From the NCBI GenBank assembly GCA_030827315.1, contig JAURER010000007.1, forward strand, positions 1 through 64,000: a stretch of 64,000 bases of DNA, in the 5' to 3' direction. A program made the translations under genes and the position numbers. This stretch comes from Gemmatimonadota bacterium. Lineage in GTDB: Bacteria > Gemmatimonadota > Gemmatimonadetes > Longimicrobiales > Gaopeijiaceae. This document shows, piece after piece, positions 1 through 8,637 of the stretch; the first letter of the stretch is position 1; the number at the start of each line of letters is the position of its first letter. The notes under the pieces were generated by a model. The model was not told where the DNA came from and did not search any database. It saw nothing but the letters and a program-made list of their open reading frames with translations.

Positions 1-92
1 GCGCGGCCGATACGCCCATCGAGGCGGGGGACCAGACCGTCACCGCGCGGGTCACGATCCGCTTCGCGCTCGGACCGGAGCTGGGTGGTTGA
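1..92 (+). CDS. C-terminal end of a SIMPL (DUF541)-like protein, 5' truncated by the window
   Basis: The window opens inside a gene read in frame from base 3 and ending with TGA at 90-92. The 29 visible residues include TPIEAGDQTVTARVTIRF, which resembles the last beta strand of SIMPL/DUF541 periplasmic proteins, where a 'PI.pGe..v.a.V.v.f' pattern is common. The family assignment rests only on this short tail. Its stop codon overlaps the TTG start of the next gene (TTGA), so the two are probably translationally coupled. Most of the protein lies outside the window. Confidence 0.45.
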   Translation, partial: AADTPIEAGDQTVTARVTIRFALGPELGG

Positions 93-532
93 AGGAGATC
101 CTCACAGGGCTGAGGGGAAGCCACGCCGCGACCAACGTCGATGCGCCCGACCCCGCGCTTCGTGGCCGGACCTATGCCATCCCGTTCGAGACGGTCTGGC
201 AGGCGGTCGTGAGTCTCGCAGGCGACGGACTCAGAGGGTGGTCCATCGAGAGCGCGGACGACCAGATCGGCGTGTTGAAGGCGCACGCTCTCGGCGGGCT
301 CCTTCGCCCCGGGATCGACGTTCGTGTGTCCATCCGCCTCGACCATAACGCTCAGACGAGGGTGGATCTCCTGGCGCGAACGCGATCGGGGCGTCATGAC
401 CTGGGACGCAGTCGACGGCTCGTGGCCCACTTCACGGACCGCCTGGACCGAAAGCTGGAGGCGGGTCCGGCACAGATCCTCGATCCTCGCGTGCTGCCCG
501 CGTACGGGCCCGGCTTGGGAGCGGAGGCGTGA
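89..532 (+). CDS. DUF1499-like protein
   Basis: A 147-residue soluble protein with no signal peptide or membrane segment. The segment around residues 97-110 (RTRSGRHDLGRSRR) matches the 'RSrSR.G..DlG.N..Ri' signature of DUF1499 proteins, and the preceding strands ('IPFETVWQAVVSLA', then a beta-rich stretch) fit the START-like layout seen in that family. No biochemical role is established for the family. The TTG start overlaps the upstream stop by 4 bases and the stop overlaps the next GTG start by 4 bases, so it sits inside a coupled operon. The family call is by motif only. Confidence 0.5.
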   Translation: MKEILTGLRGSHAATNVDAPDPALRGRTYAIPFETVWQAVVSLAGDGLRGWSIESADDQIGVLKAHALGGLLRPGIDVRVSIRLDHNAQTRVDLLARTRSGRHDLGRSRRLVAHFTDRLDRKLEAGPAQILDPRVLPAYGPGLGAEA

Positions 533-1494
533 GGGGGCGCCGCGGGCCGGTGGGCAGACGGTTGAGCGCGATCACCATCGCGGTCGGCCTGTCGGCGTGC
601 GGAACCGACGCGGAGGCGCCGCCGCCCGCAGCCTCTCAGGGCGCTACAGCCTCGGCCGCGGCAAACTTCGAGGCGCGGGAATACGAAAGGAACTTCGTAT
701 TCGCCTCGTTGGAGGGCGACAGCCTCTTCATGGTGTCATGGATGTTGCACAACGTCGAGACCCCCGATTCGATCCTGCGTGAGGCCGACGCCTGGCTCGC
801 TCGCGGCGGGGTGTGGGACGGCTTCTACTCGGCGCGCTGGTCGACGCGTCCGACGACCGAGCCGAGCCTGCTGCTCCCGTACGGCGGACTCACCCTGCTG
901 GCACGCGAGGGCGGCGTCATCGACGGAATCGTCTTCGAAGAAGGCCCCCGCGCGCTGGAGGTCAGCATGGAGGGGGTGGAAGCGTCGTGGACGGGGCCCC
1001 GGGGTGGGCTGTACGAGGTGCTCGAGGGCTCCGCGTATCTGTCGGACCAGCGCATCGACGGGATGGTGCTCGACATGGCCCGGGCCTCCGTGGGCGGAAC
1101 GCCCACGGGCGGGGACTGGCTCTTCCTCCTCTCCGGAGACTCGGCCCGTTTCGTCCTGGCCGCCGACGTGGAGCACGGTGGTGAAGTCGAGCCGCTCTAC
1201 CGAGGCTGGGGCGACCTCGGCGAGCAGGAAGTCGTGTGGCCCGGGGTACGGCTGGATTGGCGTCGTACTGAGGCGTTCCCTCCTGCGAGGCGGGACGTCC
1301 CCGTCGAGTGGCGCATCTGGTCATCCGATGGCTCGGTCGAGGGCTCGCTCGCGGCGGCGTCCGCGGAGATCCTGGCGGGCGAGGGGCCCGGCCCACTCCT
1401 CCCCGTGCGCGCCCTCTACGACGTCGCGGGCGAACTCCGCACCGCCGACGGTCGCTTCCCGGTGCGGGGCATCCTGGTCCACCGGCGACGGTAG
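529..1494 (+). CDS. putative lipoprotein of unknown function
   Basis: A 321-residue protein whose N-terminus is basic, then hydrophobic, ending in a lipobox (LSAC, Cys24). It should therefore be exported and lipid-anchored in the periplasm. The mature part is rich in Trp, Gly and beta-strand patterns, with repeated 'W...R..G' segments and a final 'G.FPVRGILVHRR'. This recalls lipocalin or carotenoid-hydratase-like beta structures, but I cannot name the family. The GTG start at 529 overlaps the previous stop (GTGA). The stop at 1492-1494 is followed after 5 bases by the DUF445 start, so the genes from 1 to 3074 probably form one operon. Confidence 0.7.
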   Translation: MRGRRGPVGRRLSAITIAVGLSACGTDAEAPPPAASQGATASAAANFEAREYERNFVFASLEGDSLFMVSWMLHNVETPDSILREADAWLARGGVWDGFYSARWSTRPTTEPSLLLPYGGLTLLAREGGVIDGIVFEEGPRALEVSMEGVEASWTGPRGGLYEVLEGSAYLSDQRIDGMVLDMARASVGGTPTGGDWLFLLSGDSARFVLAADVEHGGEVEPLYRGWGDLGEQEVVWPGVRLDWRRTEAFPPARRDVPVEWRIWSSDGSVEGSLAAASAEILAGEGPGPLLPVRALYDVAGELRTADGRFPVRGILVHRRR

Positions 1495-1499
1495 CGGCG

Positions 1500-3074
1500 A
1501 TGCTCTCGGAAGGGGTGGTCCTGGCCCTGGTGAAGATCGGCTTCGGCGCGCTCGCGGGAGGCCTCACGAACACGGTTGCCGTGTGGATGCTCTTCCACCC
1601 GTATCGGCCCCCGAAGCTGTTGGGCCGCTGGCCCGTCAACTTCCTCCACGGAGCGATCCCGAAGAACCAGCCGAGGCTCGCGGCGGCGATCGGAAGGACC
1701 GTCGGAAACCGTCTGCTGACCTCCGAAGACCTGACGCGAACCTTCGCGAACGTGGAATTCCGCGAGGCGTTCGACCAGCGGCTGTCCGCGTTTCTCGGCG
1801 AGATGCTGCACACCGAGCGCGGCTCCCTTCGCGACCTGATTCCACCCGCGGTGAAGGCCGACGTCGACGCCCTCATCGCGGAGGCTCTCGAGCGCGGCGT
1901 GAACCAGCTCGAGGCGTACGTGGCCTCGGAGTCGTTCGAGCAGGCAATGCGGCGGCGGGCTGGAGATCTCGTCGCGACGATCGCCGACGAGCCGATTGGA
2001 GGCCTGCTGACGCCCGGCCGCGGCGCGGCGCTCGAAGGCGCGGTGGAAGAGTGGCTCCAGAACGCGGTGGAGAGCGACGACTTCAACGCAGCCGTGGAGG
2101 ACTACATCCGCCGCGCCTCGACGAAGCTCCTGGAGCCCGGGCGCACCTTCGAGGAGATCCTCCCGCTCGGGCTCATCGGCTCGGTCGAGAAAGCGATCGC
2201 GAGCTACCTGCCTCTTGCCGCGGAACGGCTGGGCGGACTGCTCGAAGACCCGAAGGCGAGGGCCCGCTTCGAGTCCATGATCCACGATCTGCTGCACCGC
2301 TTTCTGCGTGACCTCAAGTTCCACCAGCGGGTCGTGGCGCGCCTCGTCATGACGGAAGACACGGTGGACAAGGTCCTCGATACGATCGAAGCCGAAGGGG
2401 CGGAGCGACTTTCCGAGATCCTGCGCGACCAGGCCGTACAGGAGGCGATGGCGCGGGGTGTGAACCAGGCGATCGTCGACTTCCTGCGGCGCCCGGTGGC
2501 CGACGTGCTCGGCTCGGCGGACGACCCCAACCTGGTCGAGATGCGTGAAACGCTTCGGGGCTGGGTCGTCGCCATGGCCCGCGACCCGGCGACCCGGGAG
2601 TTCCTGGTCGAGAAGCTCCGCGGCGGCCTCGAGAAGGCCGGCGCGCGTACGTGGGGCGACGTGCTGGCCCGGATACCTACCGAGCGCATCGCCGAAGTCC
2701 TGGTCACCGCCGCGCGAACCGATACCGCGCGCGGCGTCATGGACGCCAGCGCGCTCAAGCTCGCCACGCGTATCATGGAACGCCCTATCGGCACCCCGTC
2801 CCGCTGGCTGCCCGAGACCGGTCCGCAGCGTATCGAGGCGGCGCTGGGCGACCCCATCTGGGACTGGCTGCAGACGCAGGTGCCGGCCGTGGTCGAACGC
2901 ATCGACGTGGCCCGGCGCGTCGAGGAAAAAGTGCTGCACTTCCCCACGCAGAAGATGGAAGAGATCGTGCGCCGCGTGACCGATCGGGAGCTCCGGCTGA
3001 TCGTCCGGCTGGGCTACGTGCTCGGCGCGATAATCGGCGTCGGCCTGGTCGTAGTCGACGCTCTGGTCCGATAG
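1500..3074 (+). CDS. DUF445 family membrane protein
   Basis: A 524-residue protein starting at the ATG at 1500. An N-terminal hydrophobic segment contains the DUF445 hallmark GALAGGLTNTVAVWMLFHP (about residues 12-30), followed by 'IPKNQPRLA..IGRTVG'. The centre is a long amphipathic, probably helical region with repeated coiled segments. The C-terminus has one transmembrane helix (YVLGAIIGVGLVVVDALV). This matches the YjiN/YheB-type DUF445 architecture, in which a large soluble domain is held between two membrane anchors. Its molecular role is unknown. An in-frame extension upstream to 1308 lies inside the lipoprotein gene and lacks the domain, so it was not used. Confidence 0.85.
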   Translation: MLSEGVVLALVKIGFGALAGGLTNTVAVWMLFHPYRPPKLLGRWPVNFLHGAIPKNQPRLAAAIGRTVGNRLLTSEDLTRTFANVEFREAFDQRLSAFLGEMLHTERGSLRDLIPPAVKADVDALIAEALERGVNQLEAYVASESFEQAMRRRAGDLVATIADEPIGGLLTPGRGAALEGAVEEWLQNAVESDDFNAAVEDYIRRASTKLLEPGRTFEEILPLGLIGSVEKAIASYLPLAAERLGGLLEDPKARARFESMIHDLLHRFLRDLKFHQRVVARLVMTEDTVDKVLDTIEAEGAERLSEILRDQAVQEAMARGVNQAIVDFLRRPVADVLGSADDPNLVEMRETLRGWVVAMARDPATREFLVEKLRGGLEKAGARTWGDVLARIPTERIAEVLVTAARTDTARGVMDASALKLATRIMERPIGTPSRWLPETGPQRIEAALGDPIWDWLQTQVPAVVERIDVARRVEEKVLHFPTQKMEEIVRRVTDRELRLIVRLGYVLGAIIGVGLVVVDALVR

Positions 3075-3159
3075 CGCGTGCCGCCTACTTGTACGTGAAC
3101 AGGAGACAGCCGCCTGTCACCGTCACCGACGGGTACGGCGGACCCTCTGCGCGTCCGTC

Positions 3160-3330
3160 TCACAGGACGAACTCGAACGTCGCCCCGAAGCGGGTGGCCG
3201 AGGCCTCCATGATCTCCAGGTAGCCGCTCCACTCGATCGGCTCCACGGCCGCTTCGTCACTGACGTAGTGAACGTCCGATCCTGCACAGGAAGGCCGGTA
3301 AATCGCCCGCGCGAAGAGCGGCGCGCACAT
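3160..3330 (-). CDS. possible 56-residue protein or gene remnant
   Basis: An ATG at 3330 opens a 56-codon frame ending at a TGA at 3160. The peptide has a protein-like composition in its second half (HYVSDEAAVEPIEWSGYLEI...), unlike the Arg/Ser-rich shadows in the other frames here. I recognise no family. It lies 30 bases downstream of the 88-residue membrane protein gene on the same strand. It may be a real small gene or the C-terminal remnant of a longer one. The frame stays open upstream of the ATG into the neighbouring gene. Confidence 0.25.
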   Translation of the reverse strand: MCAPLFARAIYRPSCAGSDVHYVSDEAAVEPIEWSGYLEIMEASATRFGATFEFVL

Positions 3331-3360
3331 CCGCACGACCCGACGAGGAACCGCGTGCGT

Positions 3361-3627
3361 CTATTTCTCGTCGGGTGACTCGAGGCTGAATCCCGAGCGC
3401 CTCCCGCGAGCCTGCCGCCGCCCCCGGGCCGGACCCGACTTCGCGCCCGCCTTCCGCTGCATCCAGGCGAGCGGGGTGAAGACGCGTCTCGCCTTCCGGC
3501 GCCGGGCCCCGCCCGACTCGATGATCTTCTCGATCTCATCGTGCGTCTGCGTGTACCGGCCGGGCATACCCAGCCAGACACCGACGGCGAGCCCCCCCAG
3601 GGCGGTGACGAGGAGCGCGAGCGTCAT
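3361..3627 (-). CDS. small single-span membrane protein with basic tail
   Basis: An 88-residue protein: one N-terminal transmembrane segment (LALLVTALGGLAVGVWLGM, about residues 3-21), then a short acidic-amphipathic stretch (THDEIEKIIESGG) and a strongly basic C-terminal region. This layout suggests an inner-membrane anchor with a cytoplasmic positively charged tail. I recognise no family. It follows the 50-residue membrane protein gene on the same strand and may end the long minus-strand operon that includes terB. Confidence 0.55.
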   Translation of the reverse strand: MTLALLVTALGGLAVGVWLGMPGRYTQTHDEIEKIIESGGARRRKARRVFTPLAWMQRKAGAKSGPARGRRQARGRRSGFSLESPDEK

Positions 3628-3718
3628 GGCGCGCGGTCTCGAGTGGTGGTCGCGTCCGGGTCCGACAACGGCGACCCCGCCCGGGAGGCGCCGCGTACCG
3701 ATCGTCCTGCCGGGACGT

Positions 3719-3871
3719 TCACTTCTGCTGCGTCACCGTCTCCACGACCAGGAGTCCCAGACCGATCGAGAGGATGATCGCGACGGCGTTCGTGCCCACG
3801 GCGACCATGGCCACGACGGTCCAGAAGATCGCGTGCGTGAAGAGGTATCCGCCGGGGACGAGGTCGCGCAT
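3719..3871 (-). CDS. 50-residue hydrophobic membrane protein
   Basis: A short frame from ATG 3871 to TGA 3719 encodes 50 residues. The sequence is almost entirely membrane-like (FTHAIFWTVVAMVAVGTNAV, then AIILSIGLGLLVV), consistent with two closely spaced or one long transmembrane helix and a polar C-terminal tail ending VTQQK. The composition is far more protein-like than the competing His/Arg-rich frame over the same bases. It lies 74 bases after terB on the same strand. Function is unknown. Confidence 0.5.
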   Translation of the reverse strand: MRDLVPGGYLFTHAIFWTVVAMVAVGTNAVAIILSIGLGLLVVETVTQQK

Positions 3872-3945
3872 GGTGAGGTTCGGTTGAGTGATGCTCGAAA
3901 GAACGCCGAAATATGTCCGGCGCCCCGCGGCCTGTCACCCCTTGC

Positions 3946-4407
3946 TCAGCTGCTGCCGTCCGCGAACCGCTGCCGGGCTTCGGCGAGATACCCGGGCTCG
4001 AGCCGGAGCAGGTTGCAGATCTTGCGCATGAGGTAGTCTTCCTTCGTGGCCAGATCCCCGTCCGAGTACACCAGCCCCCACATGATTTCGGCGAGCACCA
4101 TCTTCTGACCGGTCGAATAGTTCTCGGCGATCAGGTTCGTGAACTGCCAGAGATCGTCCGCCTCCTCGCGCGCCTGCTGGGCGAGTTCGAGAAGCTTTTC
4201 CCCCTCCGCCGCGCCGAGTCCGAACTGACGGCGCACCGCGGACTCCAGGTGCTGCCGCTCGTCATCGGTGAACTCGTCGTCCGCGTTCGCCAGTTCGAGA
4301 AGGAGCGCGCAGGCGGCGAGTCGGATATCGCTGGCGGCCTCCGGACCCTGCGCGTCAGGCGAGGGGCTCATCGACGAGGAGAAGAACTTCTTGATGGCAC
4401 TGAGCAT
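3946..4407 (-). CDS. TerB-family protein
   Basis: A 153-residue acidic, mostly helical protein. After a short basic N-terminus (MLSAIKKFF) the body follows the TerB fold pattern: 'RLAACALLLELANADDEFTDDERQHLE', then later 'AEIMWGLVYSDGDLATKEDYLMRKI', with paired acidic 'D.E' and 'DGDL..KE' motifs that bind metal in TerB domains. TerB proteins occur in tellurite-resistance and broader stress or membrane-linked systems, but no other ter genes are present here, so a tellurite role is not implied. It lies 13 bases downstream of the ABC permease gene and is likely co-transcribed with it. Confidence 0.8.
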   Translation of the reverse strand: MLSAIKKFFSSSMSPSPDAQGPEAASDIRLAACALLLELANADDEFTDDERQHLESAVRRQFGLGAAEGEKLLELAQQAREEADDLWQFTNLIAENYSTGQKMVLAEIMWGLVYSDGDLATKEDYLMRKICNLLRLEPGYLAEARQRFADGSS

Positions 4408-4420
4408 GCAACGTCTCTCG

Positions 4421-6124
4421 TCAGAAGTCGATCGACTGGACTTTCCGGATTCCCGCGCGCAGGGGCAACCACGTTGCGAACGCGGTCAGCATCGCCGCTC
4501 CGCTCACCCCTGCCAAGAGGGGACCGAGCCCGACCTGCGCCTCACCCCCCTGCATACGGGAGTTCAGGTAGATGTAGACGGGCCACGCTTCCAGGATCAC
4601 GACGCCTGCGAGGTACGATACCGCTGCCATCATGAAGAGCAGTCCGCCGAACGACGTCGGGATCTCCGCTACGTTCTCCGTGTCGTAGTTCGGATAGAGC
4701 GCGCCGAAGCCGAGAGCCAGCGAGGTGAGCGCGAAGGTGACCCCCACCATCGTGAGCGAGGTGAGCGTAAGGATGAACGGCGTCGCGTCGAGCACGAGGT
4801 TGGTACCGACGATGAGTGGGAGCGCCACGAAGAGAAGGGGCAGCGTCCCGACCCAGTACTTGGACCAGAATACCGCGCGCACGTCCACCGGCGACGATCG
4901 TAGCAGCCACATCATCCGCCCCTCGATCGAGATCGCCGGAAAGACGAAGCGCGCGGCGATCGCCGCGACGACGAATCCGGCCAGGCCGAGGTTCAGAAAC
5001 GACACGACGTTGATGAGCAGGAATGAGACCTGCTCCCCCGTGTACAACGGCAGCACGGTGATGTTGTAGACGTAGACCGCCACGAGCACGCCGAGCAGGA
5101 TCAGCTGCGACCACTGCGTGGTGTCCCGGAAGAAGACCCGCACTTCCTTGGTGATCATCTGCCGCGTACTCGGCCGCCTCGACGCCAGCAGCCGATCGAG
5201 TGTCCGTGAACGCTCGCGTCCTTCCTTGCGCTCGGCTCCCTCCTGCGCCCTCGTGAAGCCGGCATCGAAATGACGCCGATGCATCCACGCTCCGGCCACG
5301 AAGAATGCGGCCGCCGTGGACCATAGAAACGCGAAGGGGAACCACTCGAAGTACCCCGACAGGTAGGACATGAGCGCGTCACCCGCCCACTCGCTCGGGA
5401 GCCAGGTCGACGTGGGCGTGCGCAGCACCGCCACGAAGTCCACGAGGCTGCTGAACTCCTCGGGTCGCATCAGGCGCTCGGGTCGCAGAAAGCGGAAGAG
5501 CGCGACGACCCCAGCCGCGGCGAAGAGGCCCACGAGCGCCAGGAGGTCTCGGGTGCGGCGCGCCGGGAAGACATTTACCAGCAGCAGGGTTCCCGCGGAG
5601 CCGATGACCGCGGGGATCACCAGGAAGGGCACGATCGTGCCGATGGCCAGGAGGTAGTAGACGGGCCCGGCCGCGTAGACCACGCCGTAGGCCGCGAGCA
5701 ACGGCACGGCCAGAAGGGCCACCATCCACGAGGAGTCGACGATCGTCTCCACCAGCCGCGCCGCGTAGACGGTCTCCGCCTCCACGGGTGCAGCCACCAC
5801 GAGCTCCAGGTCCTCGGACAAGAAAAACGTGGACAGCGCCGTGATCACGTTCGAGAGGACCAGGATCATCAGGAAGGTGAGGAAGGCCAGGCCCAGAAGC
5901 TTGGCCGCCAGCAGGTCGCCGATCCCCTGGGTGCCGCGAAAGTACACGAGCATCCGGAAGATCACGGCGAAGATCAGGGACCAGAAGAAGAGGCCCACGA
6001 AGCCGAGCAGGAACGCCTTGAACAGGCGCCCGTCGTCGGTGCGCGCCCGGTTGAGTTTGGTGCGGAGCTTCGGCCGCAGGAGCCAGAAGAGTCCCGCCCG
6101 CGCGGGGGCGAAGGCGTCGTTCAC
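4421..6124 (-). CDS. ABC-2-like exporter permease
   Basis: A 567-residue polytopic membrane protein with roughly a dozen hydrophobic segments, for example LLGFVGLFFWSLIFAVIF, LAFLTFLMILVLSNVITAL, LAGFVVAAIAARFVF and LLFMMAAVSYLAGVVIL. A soluble Arg/Glu-rich loop lies near residues 285-320. It resembles the large permease subunits ('putative ABC exporter') that pair with a cytoplasmic ATPase. The substrate cannot be told. The GTG start overlaps the stop of the ATPase gene by 4 bases (GTGA), so the two subunits are translationally coupled. Confidence 0.8.
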   Translation of the reverse strand: MNDAFAPARAGLFWLLRPKLRTKLNRARTDDGRLFKAFLLGFVGLFFWSLIFAVIFRMLVYFRGTQGIGDLLAAKLLGLAFLTFLMILVLSNVITALSTFFLSEDLELVVAAPVEAETVYAARLVETIVDSSWMVALLAVPLLAAYGVVYAAGPVYYLLAIGTIVPFLVIPAVIGSAGTLLLVNVFPARRTRDLLALVGLFAAAGVVALFRFLRPERLMRPEEFSSLVDFVAVLRTPTSTWLPSEWAGDALMSYLSGYFEWFPFAFLWSTAAAFFVAGAWMHRRHFDAGFTRAQEGAERKEGRERSRTLDRLLASRRPSTRQMITKEVRVFFRDTTQWSQLILLGVLVAVYVYNITVLPLYTGEQVSFLLINVVSFLNLGLAGFVVAAIAARFVFPAISIEGRMMWLLRSSPVDVRAVFWSKYWVGTLPLLFVALPLIVGTNLVLDATPFILTLTSLTMVGVTFALTSLALGFGALYPNYDTENVAEIPTSFGGLLFMMAAVSYLAGVVILEAWPVYIYLNSRMQGGEAQVGLGPLLAGVSGAAMLTAFATWLPLRAGIRKVQSIDF

Positions 6125-6963
6125 CTCTCGAGTGCCTGGCGCAGTGACTCGATGACGTCGCTCATCGCCTCGCCGCCCGTGACCTTCAGGAAGATCTCCT
6201 CTAGGTGCGCCCCACCGGCCTCCGCCTGGCTACGGAGCTCGTCCATCGTACCCAGAGCCTCGATCTGCCCCCGGTTGATGATGGCGATGCGATCGCAGAG
6301 CGCCTCGGCGACCTCCAGCGTATGCGTCGACAGGAACACGGTGCCGCCGTGACCCACGAACGTGCGAAAGAGGTCCTTGAGAAGGCGGGCCGAACGCGGG
6401 TCGAGTCCCACCATCGGCTCGTCCACCACAATCAGCTCCGGCTGATGGATGAGCGCCGAGCTGATCAGGATCTTCTGACGCATGCCGTGCGAGTAGCTCT
6501 CGATGAGCTCGTCCTTCCACGGGGCGAGCTGGAAGAGCTCGAGCAGCCGGTCGACCCTCGCCTCCACCGTGTCACCTTCGCGGCCCCAGAGGCCCGCGAC
6601 GAAGCGGAGGAACTCGCCGCCCGACAGCTTCTCGTAGAGGTAGGGTCGGTCGGGGATATACCCGATGCGCGCCTTGGCCCTCTCCGGATGCCGCAGGAGG
6701 TCGTCACCTCCGACGAGCACCTCCCCCGAGGTGGGTCGGAGCACGCCGGCCACCATCCGGATGGTCGTCGTCTTGCCGGCGCCGTTCGGCCCGAGAAATC
6801 CGAAGATCTCGCCGCGGTGCACTGTCAGATCGAGGCCCTTCACGGCCACGAACTTCCCGTACTGCTTCCGGGCCCGACGAAGCTCGAGCATGGGGGCGGT
6901 CTTGCCGCCCCCACGGTCGACCGGGGACAGGACTTCCTCCACCATCGATCTCTCTTCGGTCAC
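6121..6963 (-). CDS. ABC transporter ATP-binding protein
   Basis: A 280-residue nucleotide-binding subunit. Walker A is GPNGAGKTT (residues 58-66), Walker B is LIVVDEPM, and the switch His lies in LSTHTLEVAE. The signature loop reads YSHGMRQK instead of LSGGQ, as is usual in this exporter subclass. I chose the GTG at 6963 because AGAGGAG lies about 5 bases upstream; an earlier in-frame GTG at 6981 is possible. It begins 28 bases after the transglutaminase gene and overlaps the permease gene by 4 bases. With the permease it should form an efflux or membrane-remodelling transporter. Confidence 0.88.
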   Translation of the reverse strand: MTEERSMVEEVLSPVDRGGGKTAPMLELRRARKQYGKFVAVKGLDLTVHRGEIFGFLGPNGAGKTTTIRMVAGVLRPTSGEVLVGGDDLLRHPERAKARIGYIPDRPYLYEKLSGGEFLRFVAGLWGREGDTVEARVDRLLELFQLAPWKDELIESYSHGMRQKILISSALIHQPELIVVDEPMVGLDPRSARLLKDLFRTFVGHGGTVFLSTHTLEVAEALCDRIAIINRGQIEALGTMDELRSQAEAGGAHLEEIFLKVTGGEAMSDVIESLRQALER

Positions 6964-6991
6964 GCGCACTCCTCTGTGCACAGGGGTGACG

Positions 6992-8560
6992 TCACGGTTG
7001 CTCCTGTCGCTCCTGGGCGGCTACCTCTCCGAGAACTTCGATGTCGAGGTTCCCGATCAGCCGTACGATCTCGACCTGCTGAGCGAGCCCGCCGATGACG
7101 AAGCGGATGTGGGATGCGTCCGCCGGATACTGCCCGAACGTGGGGTCGACCGCGACCCACTCGTCCAGCCACACCTCCGGCCACGCGTGATAGAAGAAGG
7201 CGCCATTCACGTAGACGAGCCCGACCGCCGTACGGGCGGGCAGCCCGAGCGAGCGCGCCATCGCGACATACAGAACGGTGTGCTCGTTGCAGTCGCCTCG
7301 CAGGGTCTCGAGCACCTGCACGGCGTTGGGAACCGAGAACGTCACGCTCTTGTCGACCATGTTGTAGACCGCAGTCGTGAGCTGGCGCGCCACCTCTTTC
7401 GGGTCCTGCGACCACTGAGCGCGGCGCGCTGTGATCTCCCGCGCCCGCCGCAAAATGCGGGGGTCGTCGCTCTGGATGAGAGGCTCGGGCTCGAGCGCCT
7501 CGCGGAGATCCATGAAGGCGTAGGGAAGGCGGTAGCCGGGATCCAGCCCGTCCCAGCCCTCGCGGCGGATGATCAGGGTGTCGCCCCGGAGCGTCTGCCG
7601 CCCGCCATCGAGCTGGAACCCCTCCAGGTCGACACCCGTGAGCCGGAAGCGAAGCTCGTCGAACTGCGTCACGTCCGCGAAGTCGACATTGCTCTGCACC
7701 GCCGTGGAAAGGATCACGTCGTCATCGATCGGCGACGACGACGTGAGGCGCGCATCTTCCTGCGCCTGGCGGGCCAGTTCGTATTCGGTCTTCCGCATCG
7801 AGAAGCCCATCGCGCTCGACGCCTGCAGGATCCGTCCGTCCTCGTCGACCCAGCTCTCGACGCGTACGCCTCCGAACTCCTCGGTAATCCTCCAGGCCGG
7901 CACCGAGTCCGTCCGGGCCGGAGACCACCGCCCGTCCGGGCCGAGCGCGGCCGAGTCCGTAACGAAAAGGGTGTCGTGCTCGAGGATCCGCACCTCGACG
8001 GTGCGGGTGCTCAGGCTGGTGGGATCGAAGACGGGGAGACGCACCGTCTTTCCGACCTCGAGTCCCTCGCCCATGGCGACGCGGATGGGCACGACGTTGG
8101 ACATGATGGGCGGCTGGGAAAGCCGGAAGCTCAGGTTCTGCTCGCTGCCCGCCGACACGATACGGACCTCGAGGGTCGTGTCCGGGCGCAGCATTCCGCT
8201 GGCCTCGAAGCGACCGACCTCGGAATCGAGGGTAAACGAGAAGCTCTCCATCACGAGCGACGGACTGAGCTTCACGCGGGTGCGGGCGACGGCCAGGCCC
8301 GTCTGTCCGAGGGCGGGCAGCTCGAGGTTCATGAAGTCTTCGAGCTCGAATCCGTCGGGCAGCGTGTCGAGCCGCGACGTGGCCTGCCCGATGGTCCGGT
8401 CGCCCATCGTGAGCGAGTAGAAATTGATGCCCGGAGCCAGCGACAGCGCGGCCTCGGCCAGCCGGGCGAGCTCCGGCTGAAAGTACTCGTCGCGGGCCTT
8501 CCAGCCGACCATCCCGATCCAGACCAGGACGATCGCAGTTCCGACAACCCGCTTCCGCAT
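6992..8560 (-). CDS. transglutaminase-like domain protein
   Basis: A 522-residue protein starting at ATG 8560 with an N-terminal membrane anchor or signal (VVGTAIVLVWIGMVGWKA). The middle is a beta-rich domain that may bind substrate. The C-terminal third is a transglutaminase/cysteine-protease-like core with Cys in RGDCNEHTVLYV, His in FYHAWPEVW and Asp in VAVDPTFGQ. This family spans periplasmic proteases, amidases and cross-linking enzymes, so the reaction cannot be fixed. It lies 77 bases after the macro-domain gene and 28 bases before the ABC ATPase gene, apparently within one operon. Confidence 0.82.
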   Translation of the reverse strand: MRKRVVGTAIVLVWIGMVGWKARDEYFQPELARLAEAALSLAPGINFYSLTMGDRTIGQATSRLDTLPDGFELEDFMNLELPALGQTGLAVARTRVKLSPSLVMESFSFTLDSEVGRFEASGMLRPDTTLEVRIVSAGSEQNLSFRLSQPPIMSNVVPIRVAMGEGLEVGKTVRLPVFDPTSLSTRTVEVRILEHDTLFVTDSAALGPDGRWSPARTDSVPAWRITEEFGGVRVESWVDEDGRILQASSAMGFSMRKTEYELARQAQEDARLTSSSPIDDDVILSTAVQSNVDFADVTQFDELRFRLTGVDLEGFQLDGGRQTLRGDTLIIRREGWDGLDPGYRLPYAFMDLREALEPEPLIQSDDPRILRRAREITARRAQWSQDPKEVARQLTTAVYNMVDKSVTFSVPNAVQVLETLRGDCNEHTVLYVAMARSLGLPARTAVGLVYVNGAFFYHAWPEVWLDEWVAVDPTFGQYPADASHIRFVIGGLAQQVEIVRLIGNLDIEVLGEVAAQERQEQP

Positions 8561-8637
8561 CCGGCTTCCCCTTGGTGAAGGTCGTGAACGCCTCACGCAG
8601 GCGAAGAGGCAGGCCCCGTCGTCGCCGCTGCTTCTGG

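Noticed and set aside
3946-4407. A tellurite-resistance system based on TerB
   Set aside because: No terC, terD, terE or other ter genes are present; TerB domains occur widely outside tellurite operons.
6121-6963. Degenerate ABC signature as a sign of an inactive ATPase
   Set aside because: YSHGMRQK-type signatures are normal in this exporter subclass, and Walker A, Walker B and the switch His are intact.
6665-8578. A 637-codon plus-strand frame opposite the transglutaminase gene
   Set aside because: Same reason: it is antisense to a gene with clear catalytic motifs and shows no domain of its own.
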